NCBI GenBank assembly: GCA_027066595.1 | Contig: JAMONG010000229.1 | Location: 1-7,718 of the forward strand | Direction of reading: 5' to 3' | DNA length: 7,718 nt | Source of the DNA: Sulfurovum sp. | GTDB taxonomy: Bacteria > Campylobacterota > Campylobacteria > Campylobacterales > Sulfurovaceae | Shown: piece by piece, positions 1 to 4,974 of the stretch | Layout: every line of letters starts with the position of its first letter | Numbering within the stretch: the stretch's first letter is position 1 | The notes under the pieces: model-generated | What the model was told of the DNA's origin: nothing | The model's input: the letters and a program-made list of their open reading frames with translations, nothing else | Database searches by the model: none | Program-made: the position numbers and the translations under genes

Positions 1-1
1 C

Positions 2-202
2 AAAAAAGTTTCAAAACTTAAAGTTTTTCCGCTTTTGGCATTTATTAACGTATTTATAGCAAAATCAACCTTATTTAAAAATAAAAGTAGTCATTTTATA
101 CTGCTTTTAATGCTTTTAGGTGCAGGATACTATTTAATAGACCGTAAACAGAGCAAAAGCTCTGTTTCACTTACGCTAACACTATGTTTACTTCAGCAGT
201 AG
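2..202 (+). CDS. Possible C-terminal end of an unrecognised membrane protein (partial)
   Basis: A plus-strand frame is open from the left edge to a TAG at 200-202 (66 codons), the only open frame here; its start would lie outside the window. It reads as two hydrophobic stretches (VFPLLAFINVFIA and HFILLLMLLGAGYYLI) separated and followed by Lys/Arg-rich segments, as in a small membrane protein. The stop is 10 bp from the convergent cmoB stop. Doubt comes from its second half: from about base 88 it is the antisense of a duplicated cmoB tail and then of a repeat element, so the last 38 or so residues cannot be ancestral sequence of this gene. Either a real gene has been extended by that insertion or the frame is open by chance. 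I do not recognise a family. Confidence 0.3.
   Translation, partial: KKVSKLKVFPLLAFINVFIAKSTLFKNKSSHFILLLMLLGAGYYLIDRKQSKSSVSLTLTLCLLQQ
88..129 (-). repeat. Second, diverged copy of the cmoB 3' tail
   Basis: Read on the minus strand, bases 129-113 (TATCCTGCACCTAAAAG) repeat exactly the 17 bases of cmoB at 260-244 that encode YPAPK plus part of Arg. Downstream the match continues with small gaps: TAAAAGCA-GTA against TAAAAGCACGTA, and a final ACTAC against ACTAG, the base triplets of the cmoB stop. The copy begins directly after the AATAG end of the repeat element at 130-212. I infer that about 42-48 bp of the gene end was duplicated and the noncoding copy then decayed. Confidence 0.7.
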
Positions 203-212
203 GCTCACGCAA
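130..212 (-). repeat. Gene-end repeat element, copy A (behind cmoB)
   Basis: On the minus strand this 83-bp stretch starts right after the cmoB stop. It contains a 36-nt core (207 down to 172) that matches the core of copy B at 2373-2408 in 30 of 36 positions without gaps; the longest identical runs are TGAGCCTACTG, TGAAGTA and CATAGTG. The remainder also aligns, through a GTTTA block, and both copies end in AATAG. Orientation relative to the upstream gene is the same in both. No terminal inverted repeats or coding frame of its own are apparent. It is noncoding and its mobility is inferred. Confidence 0.75.
146..167. terminator. Perfect 9-bp hairpin in copy A, candidate weak bidirectional terminator
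   Basis: AAACAGAGC (146-154) and GCTCTGTTT (159-167) form a perfect 9-bp stem closed by AAAA. It lies 46 bp past the cmoB stop. The A/T-rich stem base gives only three U residues on each strand, so termination may be weak. Copy B at the same place keeps only a 4-bp AAAC/GTTT stem, so the hairpin is not a fixed part of the element. Confidence 0.4.
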
Positions 213-220
213 CTAGTTGC
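209..220. repeat. 12-bp CTAG-centred palindrome over the cmoB stop codon
   Basis: GCAACTAGTTGC is a perfect palindrome, and its centre supplies the TAG stop of cmoB. Copy B has a different but equally perfect palindrome centred on CTAG at the same distance (4 nt after ACTAGT) from its TGAGCC core. Confidence 0.65.
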
Positions 221-1118
221 TTTTACGTGCTTTTATATACACTCTTTTAGGTGCAGGATAACCCTCTACCGTTTTTGTGGGGTCATTTGGGTCAAGGAAA
301 TCTTCTAGACTTTGTGTGTCTATCCACTCTGTTTTTCTTTGTTCATTAGGCTCTGTCACCATCGTCTCTAAAACCTCTACACTCTCAAAGCCTGCTCTAG
401 TACACCAGTTTATCAAAGCATTAACTGTGGGTACAAAATAGATATTGGGTATTTTAGAATAACGGTCTTTTGGCGTGAGACACATCTCATCCTCACCATC
501 TATCATAAAAGTATCTAAAATGAGTTCACCACCCTTGTTAAGCCCTTTAAAGAGTGACTTTAGCATCGCCACTGGGTCAGAACGATGGTAGAGAACACCT
601 AAGCAAAAGAGTACATCAAATTTATGTTCATAAAACTCTACATGTTCCACACCTAAAAGTTCATAGACGATGTTTGAGTGTATAAAATGATTGATAAACT
701 GAAACTGAGAGTAGTAGATAGCAGAGGGGTCAAACCCTATGAGTTTTGTAGGTTCGTGACTAAGCATACGGAAAAGGTAATAACCATTATTACATCCTAT
801 ATCCCCTACTATTTTATCTTTAAGGTTAAAATGTGGTTCTAGGAGATTGTATTTGATTTGGCTTTGCCACTCGGAGTCTATAAAAAGATTATTTATTTGG
901 AAAGGACCTTTTCTCCAAGGCTTCATAAGAAGTGCCGTCTCTTTTATCTGCGTGGCTTCACTATCACTAAGAGATGAAATATTTACCGTGACCTTATCAC
1001 CCAAACCTACCTCAACATTATCATAGTGAGGTAGATTTTTTATCGCTTCTTGGTATGGACGTATGTTTTTCCATGTCAGCCATTTTTTTCGTTCTTCACG
1101 TAATAGGTCTAAATCCAT
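213..1118 (-). CDS. cmoB: tRNA U34 carboxymethyltransferase CmoB
   Basis: CmoB transfers the carboxymethyl group of carboxy-S-adenosylmethionine (made by CmoA) to 5-hydroxyuridine at tRNA wobble position 34, giving cmo5U and widening codon reading; it is cytoplasmic. The 301-residue product has the family's WRKGPF (68-73), the Rossmann-type SAM-binding stretch DIGCNNGYY (106-114), an acidic residue at FDP (129-131), GVLYHR (174-179), and the hallmark C-terminus FLDPNDPTKTVEGYPAPKR (274-292). It is about 20 residues shorter at the N-terminus than the E. coli protein. The start ATG (1116-1118) touches the stop of the upstream isomerase gene, and no good Shine-Dalgarno is visible, so translational coupling is likely. 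The last residues and TAG lie in a palindrome that may belong to the repeat element behind the gene. cmoA is not in the window. Confidence 0.95.
   Translation of the reverse strand: MDLDLLREERKKWLTWKNIRPYQEAIKNLPHYDNVEVGLGDKVTVNISSLSDSEATQIKETALLMKPWRKGPFQINNLFIDSEWQSQIKYNLLEPHFNLKDKIVGDIGCNNGYYLFRMLSHEPTKLIGFDPSAIYYSQFQFINHFIHSNIVYELLGVEHVEFYEHKFDVLFCLGVLYHRSDPVAMLKSLFKGLNKGGELILDTFMIDGEDEMCLTPKDRYSKIPNIYFVPTVNALINWCTRAGFESVEVLETMVTEPNEQRKTEWIDTQSLEDFLDPNDPTKTVEGYPAPKRVYIKARKSN
244..260 (-). repeat. 17-bp tail segment of cmoB that is duplicated at 113-129
   Basis: This coding segment of cmoB (TATCCTGCACCTAAAAG on the minus strand) is the original of the copy found beyond repeat element A. 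It lies in the conserved GYPAPKR region of the protein, so the gene copy, not the distal one, is the ancestral sequence. Confidence 0.75.
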
Positions 1119-1661
1119 CTATTTTTTTATGTACGCTCTCTTGATTTTTTGGTCAAAAAGTGGTTTGTTCGAGCCACGAGACACATCAACTTTTTCTATC
1201 TTTCTAGCAACATCTTGACCTTTGATGACTTCACCAAAAATGGTATGTTTACCATTGAGCCATCCTGTAGGTGCAAGTGTGATGAAAAACTGACTTCCAT
1301 TTGTTTTGGGACCACTATTTGCCATAGCAAGTAAAAAAGGCTTATCAAAAACTATATTTGCTCCAAATTCATCTTTAAATGGTTTACCCCAAATTGATTT
1401 CCCACCTGTACCATTACCGATAGGATCACCACCTTGTATCATAAACCCTTTGATGACTCTATGAAAAATAAGCCCATTGTAGTATCCATTTTTTACATGT
1501 GTCATAAAGTTCTCCACTGCAAGTGGTGCTACCTTAGGGTAAAGCTTTAGTTCAATGTTACCTACATTTGTCTCTAGTACAACTATAGGTGCTTTTTCTT
1601 CTGCATGTACGTGTGTACTTAGTCCTAAAAATGCCAATGCTAGCAATATTTTTTTTATCAT
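1119..1661 (-). CDS. Periplasmic cyclophilin-type peptidyl-prolyl cis-trans isomerase
   Basis: It catalyses cis-trans isomerisation of X-Pro bonds and so helps fold exported proteins. The 180-residue product starts with a signal peptide (positive MIKK, hydrophobic ILLALAFLGL, likely cleavage after THVHA at residue 20), which places it in the periplasm. The cyclophilin domain fills residues 25-180: FHR (66-68, with the catalytic Arg), FMIQGGD (73-79), NGSQFFIT (121-128) and WLNGKHTIFG (134-143) are all present. Trp134 sits at the position linked to cyclosporin binding in eukaryotic cyclophilins. The start is supported by AAAGGA 8 nt upstream and by the signal peptide. It is first in a two-gene unit with cmoB, with zero spacing. 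Its family is the PpiA/PpiB group; which symbol fits is not certain from sequence alone. Confidence 0.93.
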   Translation of the reverse strand: MIKKILLALAFLGLSTHVHAEEKAPIVVLETNVGNIELKLYPKVAPLAVENFMTHVKNGYYNGLIFHRVIKGFMIQGGDPIGNGTGGKSIWGKPFKDEFGANIVFDKPFLLAMANSGPKTNGSQFFITLAPTGWLNGKHTIFGEVIKGQDVARKIEKVDVSRGSNKPLFDQKIKRAYIKK

Positions 1662-1669
1662 TTTTCTAA

Positions 1670-1675
1670 TCCTTT
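1670..1675 (-). promoter_or_regulatory. Ribosome binding site of the isomerase gene
   Basis: AAAGGA on the minus strand, 8 nt before the ATG at 1661, fixes the start of the signal-peptide-bearing protein. Confidence 0.7.
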
Positions 1676-1694
1676 TTTAGTATAAATTTTAGAG

Positions 1695-1725
1695 ATTATA
1701 ACTATTTTTACATTTATTTCTACAA
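1695..1725 (-). promoter_or_regulatory. Candidate sigma-70 promoter of the isomerase-cmoB unit
   Basis: A consensus TATAAT reads on the minus strand at 1700-1695. The best upstream hexamer is TTGTAG at 1725-1720, with a long 19-bp spacer, so the -35 is weak. The predicted RNA start near 1688 would leave a leader of about 26 nt that includes the AAAGGA site. Confidence 0.5.
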
Positions 1726-1741
1726 CATTGTTCATTTAATA

Positions 1742-1750
1742 TGCTACTAT
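1742..1750 (+). promoter_or_regulatory. Candidate extended -10 promoter of the Sel1 gene
   Basis: TGCTACTAT fits an extended -10 (TGn followed by TACTAT). No convincing -35 is seen at the proper distance. Predicted RNA start near 1757 leaves about 26 nt before the ATG. It shares the 121-bp spacer with the divergent isomerase promoter. Confidence 0.4.
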
Positions 1751-1770
1751 GTCAAAAAAATTAAAATAAA

Positions 1771-1775
1771 GAGGA
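1771..1775 (+). promoter_or_regulatory. Ribosome binding site of the Sel1 gene
   Basis: GAGGA ends 7 nt before the ATG at 1783 and decides the start. Confidence 0.7.
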
Positions 1776-1782
1776 AGATGCC

Positions 1783-2358
1783 ATGATAAAAGAAGCCTAC
1801 CAAGCCTTAATGGCAAAAGAATACAACAAAGCATTAGAACTTTATAACATATTGGAAACGCAAAAAGAGCCTACATCATACTACTATTTAGGTTTTTTAT
1901 ATTTTCATGGACATGCAGTAGCACAAGACAGTAAAAAAGCATTTGAATACTTTTTGGAAGCTGCGACAAGAGAAGTACCTATAGCTCAGTTTGAAGTGGC
2001 TCTCATGTTAGAAAATGGTGAGGGGTGTGAGAAAAATGAATCTGAAGCAGCATTTTGGTATGAAGAGGCAGCCAAAAGAGGGAATATAGATGCTTTTAAT
2101 AATCTAGGGGCTATGTATAAAGAGGGACGAGGTGTACACCTTGATTATAAAAAAGCCTTTATACTCTTTTCTAAAGCTGCCCAAGCGGGTAATGCCAAAG
2201 CACAGTTTAACCTTGGTGCTCTTTATGACACAGGCTTAGGCTGTGAAGAGAATAAAGAGAAGTCTATAGAATGGTGTAGAAAAGCTGCCTACCAAGGTCA
2301 CAAAATGGCTGAAGGTATCATCAAACGTATGCAGCATGATGGACAAATAGTTTTCTAA
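1783..2358 (+). CDS. Cytoplasmic Sel1-repeat (TPR-like) protein
   Basis: The 191-residue product is an alpha-solenoid likely to act as a protein-interaction scaffold; its partner is unknown. Four tandem 36-residue Sel1 repeats are seen at 33-68, 69-104, 105-140 and 141-176, each with the pattern xxxLGxxYxxGxGVxxDxxKAxxxxxKAAxxGxxxA (for example FNNLGAMYKEGRGV at 105-118). Residues 1-32 look like a degenerate TPR half. There is no signal peptide, unlike the secreted Helicobacter Hcp proteins, and its three cysteines (82, 154, 165) do not show the regular Hcp pairing. A strong Shine-Dalgarno supports the start. It is alone on its strand between divergent and convergent neighbours. Its last 28 bp are repeated exactly 118 bp further on, beyond a repeat element; the reading frame itself is intact. 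Confidence 0.9.
   Translation: MIKEAYQALMAKEYNKALELYNILETQKEPTSYYYLGFLYFHGHAVAQDSKKAFEYFLEAATREVPIAQFEVALMLENGEGCEKNESEAAFWYEEAAKRGNIDAFNNLGAMYKEGRGVHLDYKKAFILFSKAAQAGNAKAQFNLGALYDTGLGCEENKEKSIEWCRKAAYQGHKMAEGIIKRMQHDGQIVF
2331..2358 (+). repeat. 28-bp direct repeat, left copy (end of the Sel1 gene)
   Basis: Starts GCAGCATGATGG and ends TTTTCTAA with the stop codon as its last three bases. It is identical over all 28 positions to 2449-2476, and flanking bases differ on both sides. Confidence 0.95.
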
Positions 2359-2373
2359 AATGACTAGTCATTT
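2358..2373. repeat. 16-bp CTAG-centred palindrome at the left end of copy B
   Basis: AAATGACTAGTCATTT is a perfect palindrome starting at the last base of the Sel1 stop. Its TAG is in frame with the gene (TAA AAT GAC TAG), giving a tandem stop. It corresponds in position to the 209-220 palindrome of copy A, with different arm bases. Confidence 0.7.
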
Positions 2374-2448
2374 GAGCCTACTGATGAAGTAGTCATAGTG
2401 ACAACGTAGTTAAAGAAACTTTGTTTATTTAGCGTCCCATAATAATAG
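2359..2448 (+). repeat. Gene-end repeat element, copy B (behind the Sel1 gene)
   Basis: This 90-bp stretch lies exactly between the two 28-bp copies of the Sel1 gene tail. Its core at 2373-2408 matches copy A (207 down to 172) in 30 of 36 positions, followed by a looser alignment through GTTTA to a shared AATAG end at 2444-2448. A small stem, CTACT (2378-2382) with AGTAG (2388-2392), can form; only TACT/AGTA is kept in copy A. No terminal inverted repeats, no open frame of note. Read as an inserted noncoding element; the mechanism is unknown. Confidence 0.75.
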
Positions 2449-2476
2449 GCAGCATGATGGACAAATAGTTTTCTAA
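2449..2476 (+). repeat. 28-bp direct repeat, right copy
   Basis: Exact second copy of the Sel1 gene tail including its TAA, starting immediately after the AATAG end of repeat element B and ending 8 bp before the convergent GGDEF-EAL gene stop. It is noncoding and undiverged, so this duplication looks recent or is kept uniform. Confidence 0.95.
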
Positions 2477-2484
2477 TCAAAATA

Positions 2485-4758
2485 TTAATTTAAAAACTTC
2501 TCTCCAAACTCCTTTGATGGTAGTGGTTTAGAGAAGTGATACCCTTGATAACTCAAATCTTCATCTAACCCCAACAATAAATCTTTTTGACGTTTATCTT
2601 CAATACCCTCTATGACAATATTGTAGTTAAACTGTCGACCAATATCAAGAATAGTAGAGACCAATAGTAGCTCTTTAGGGTTAGACTCAATATCTTTGAT
2701 AAATTCTCTATCAATTTTAAGTGTATGAAAAGAGAGTTTTTTCAAATAAGAGAGTGAAGAATACCCTATACCAAAATCATCTATTGCACAGCGTATACCA
2801 TCTTTACGTAATGCATTAATCACACTTTGTGTATTGTCAAAATTGTCAATAAGTGAACGTTCTGTTATCTCTACAATAATATCTTGTGTATCTATATGAT
2901 ACTCTTCTAGTTTTTTTAAAAATGCTTCAGCAAAGTTATTTTCTATCAGCTGTTGTGCATTAACATTAATGGATATATATTCTAAATTCCATACATTTGA
3001 CTTTTTCCATTCAGCAATATGTTGACACACTTCATCCAATACCCACCATGTGATTTTAGAGAGTAAACCTGCCTTGATAGCAAGTGGAATAAACGCATAT
3101 GGAGAAAGTAAGCCTTTTTCAGGATGTCTCCAACGTAAAAGTGCCTCTGCAGAATAGAGTTTTTCATCTTTTATTTTAACAATAGGTTGATAAAAGAGTT
3201 CAAATTGATTTTTATCTACAGCATAAGCTAAGTCATGTTGCAGTGAAAAAAGCTCTTTTTGTTTTTTATCAAGTGCTTCATTATAATATGAGATATTACC
3301 ATTGGCATTTTTAGCATGATACATAGTAATATCTGCATGACGTATAATCTCTTCAATATTTTGATATTGTGGTTCAATGATAATAATACCCATACTAGAT
3401 TGAATATGAAGATGTAAATCTTCAATAATAAAAGGCTCTTCAAATATCATTTTTATCTTATTTACATAGCTATCTGCTTTGACTCGTGTACTTTTTTTAT
3501 CTGTAGATACGTAAGGAATAATAATGATAAATTCATCCCCTCCTAAACGACTAATATCACAATCGTTTCCTAATGTATGTTTTAACCGTTGTGAAACATT
3601 TAAAAGAACCGCATCACCAATCATATGCCCTAAAGAGTCATTGATACCTTTAAACTGATTCAAGTCCAAGTAAAAAAGTAATGAATAATACGTATCATGT
3701 TTTTTATTTGTAACTAATTTTTCCATATGATTACGTAAGCCCCGTCTGTTAAATAGACCTGTAAGTGTATCATGCTCAGCGATATACTCTAACTCTTCTT
3801 GTATATTTTTCTCTTTTGTTTTATCTTCAATGAGAACCATACTTCCTACAATATCGTTTAGTTTATTTTTATAAGGAAAAATCTTCGCTTCAATCCAAAA
3901 TTCTTTTCCTTGTGTTGAAGTATAAGGTCCTTTATAAACTTGTGCACCATTTATAAGTGCCCTTTTCAATGAGTCTGTAGCTTTAGTATCAGGAATATTT
4001 TGAAGGTTGAGCCCTATCATCGTATCTCTATCATTATTAAATAGTGTTAAAAACTTTTGATTACATTCAATAATTTTTAACGTATTATCATAAATAAAAA
4101 TTCCTAAAGGTGCTTCTTTAAATAAATCGTTTAACACTTCTTGTTCTGACTGAAGTACAGTAAATTCAATTTCATGTTGATAATTCCGAAATATCATACC
4201 TATTTGTCCCAAATTATAAAGAAGTAATAATAATACCAATGCATAATGAATTGGTGTTGCCATAGTCAATAACATAATAATTAGAGGTAACATAATGATA
4301 GATATATAAACTATTCCCAAGTAATAATTGCTTGGGAAAGCTGATGTTGAACCTGATGATATTCCTAACAAAGTGATTACAATGATAAATTGATATACCA
4401 ATTCAACGCTTGGTAGAAACAGAACACTAAGTAAAGAAACATATATAGCAATCAAAAATACAAAAAAGAGATAAATTATATGCCAAGCATTTAAGCTATA
4501 GCTATTTTGATGATATTTATATCTGTATGCACTATATAATCGTAGAGATAAAATGATACAATATATACCATACCAATAGAGTATTGAATCTAACAATACA
4601 TCATAAAGTATATAGGTAACGGAAGCTCCAGCAAGTAATAAAATGAATACAATTTTAACCGTAAAACTATATAGTCCATCTATCATGGAATGGCTTGTAT
4701 TTTCTGAGTTTTTTAGTTTATTGAGAAGTAAGGTGAAATTCATAGCACAATTATACAC
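2485..4758 (-). CDS. Membrane PAS-GGDEF-EAL protein (c-di-GMP synthesis and breakdown)
   Basis: The 757-residue product has about six membrane helices (roughly 32-190), a PAS domain (about 212-318), a GGDEF diguanylate cyclase domain (about 325-490) and an EAL phosphodiesterase domain (about 502-757). The cyclase motif GGDEF (406-410) and the metal/substrate stretch DLNQFKGINDSLGH (365-378) are intact. The inhibitory RxxD is absent: GNDC stands at 397-400. EAL residues look complete: E538 in EALLRW, N598, E630/E633 (VEITE), D660-D661 (DDFG), K681, E717 and QGY (738-740). Both activities are therefore possible; hybrids often use only one. No start has a Shine-Dalgarno: the longest frame begins with GTG (4758), but an ATG at 4743 fits better with a promoter overlapping the GTG. 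Composition is much more AT-rich than the flanking housekeeping genes. Confidence 0.93.
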   Translation of the reverse strand: MYNCAMNFTLLLNKLKNSENTSHSMIDGLYSFTVKIVFILLLAGASVTYILYDVLLDSILYWYGIYCIILSLRLYSAYRYKYHQNSYSLNAWHIIYLFFVFLIAIYVSLLSVLFLPSVELVYQFIIVITLLGISSGSTSAFPSNYYLGIVYISIIMLPLIIMLLTMATPIHYALVLLLLLYNLGQIGMIFRNYQHEIEFTVLQSEQEVLNDLFKEAPLGIFIYDNTLKIIECNQKFLTLFNNDRDTMIGLNLQNIPDTKATDSLKRALINGAQVYKGPYTSTQGKEFWIEAKIFPYKNKLNDIVGSMVLIEDKTKEKNIQEELEYIAEHDTLTGLFNRRGLRNHMEKLVTNKKHDTYYSLLFYLDLNQFKGINDSLGHMIGDAVLLNVSQRLKHTLGNDCDISRLGGDEFIIIIPYVSTDKKSTRVKADSYVNKIKMIFEEPFIIEDLHLHIQSSMGIIIIEPQYQNIEEIIRHADITMYHAKNANGNISYYNEALDKKQKELFSLQHDLAYAVDKNQFELFYQPIVKIKDEKLYSAEALLRWRHPEKGLLSPYAFIPLAIKAGLLSKITWWVLDEVCQHIAEWKKSNVWNLEYISINVNAQQLIENNFAEAFLKKLEEYHIDTQDIIVEITERSLIDNFDNTQSVINALRKDGIRCAIDDFGIGYSSLSYLKKLSFHTLKIDREFIKDIESNPKELLLVSTILDIGRQFNYNIVIEGIEDKRQKDLLLGLDEDLSYQGYHFSKPLPSKEFGEKFLN

Positions 4759-4781
4759 AAGTATAATAATATTTATGTCAA
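4750..4781 (-). promoter_or_regulatory. Candidate promoter of the PAS-GGDEF-EAL gene overlapping its upstream start codon
   Basis: On the minus strand a consensus TTGACA (4781-4776) and a consensus TATAAT (4755-4750) are separated by 20 bp, longer than the usual 17. TATAAT lies just inside the GTG-initiated frame, and a transcript from it would begin at about the ATG at 4743. That would give a leaderless or nearly leaderless mRNA and argues for 4743 as the true start. Confidence 0.45.
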
Positions 4782-4974
4782 CTTATGTTACAAATTTTCT
4801 ATTCTTCCTGTATTCAACAAACTAAGGTAATTTTTTTTAATAAAGTAGAAGTACTAAGGTCAAAAATGATATAAATAACCTTTAAATTTCTAAATATTTG
4901 AGCTAAAAAGAATTATTATAAAAATAATTTATGATATACGGAACAAATATAACAATTTATAAAGTTAGGAACTT
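4759..4974. other. Divergent spacer between the two c-di-GMP genes
   Basis: The 216-bp spacer is very AT-rich and holds no convincing small gene. It contains ACTAAGGT twice (4821-4828 and 4853-4860) exactly 32 bp apart, a run of eight T (4831-4838), and an AT-only inverted repeat AATTATT/AATAATT (4911-4917 with 4923-4929). TATGAT at 4930-4935 could be a -10 for the rightward gene but lacks a good -35. Regulator binding sites are possible, not shown. Confidence 0.4.
4967..4971 (+). promoter_or_regulatory. Ribosome binding site of the 7TMR-DISM-GGDEF gene
   Basis: AGGAA precedes the ATG at 4975 by only 3 nt, a short spacing, but the signal-peptide-like N-terminus supports this start. Confidence 0.55.

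Noticed and set aside
81..99. ATAAAA/TTTTAT inverted repeat as a terminator
   Set aside because: The six-base stem is A-T only with a 7-base loop; likely a by-product of AT-rich decayed sequence.
1149..1334. Plus-strand open frame inside the isomerase gene
   Set aside because: Antisense shadow of a well-conserved cyclophilin domain, no Shine-Dalgarno, no recognisable protein.
1649..1656. A8 run in the first codons of the isomerase signal peptide as a phase-variation switch
   Set aside because: Lys-Lys codons in AT-rich signal peptides give this run routinely; nothing else points to switching.
2359..2448. Repeat element as an integron attC site
   Set aside because: Position behind genes and length fit, but no paired GTTRRRY and RYYYAAC core sites are present, the flanking duplications differ between copies, and no integrase or cassette array is seen.
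2331..2476. 28-bp repeats as attL/attR of a site-specific integrative element
   Set aside because: The 90 bp between them has room for no integrase, and copy A is flanked by an unrelated sequence (cmoB tail), so there is no common attachment site.
2331..2476. CRISPR-like repeat-spacer unit
   Set aside because: Only two repeats, one of which is coding sequence, and the 90-bp interval is itself a dispersed repeat.
2982..3443. Two short minus-strand open frames inside the GGDEF-EAL gene
   Set aside because: Out-of-frame shadows of intact GGDEF and EAL coding sequence.
4643..4825. Plus-strand 60-codon open frame across the start of the GGDEF-EAL gene
   Set aside because: Mostly antisense to the membrane-coding region, where AT-rich DNA gives hydrophobic frames; no ribosome site.
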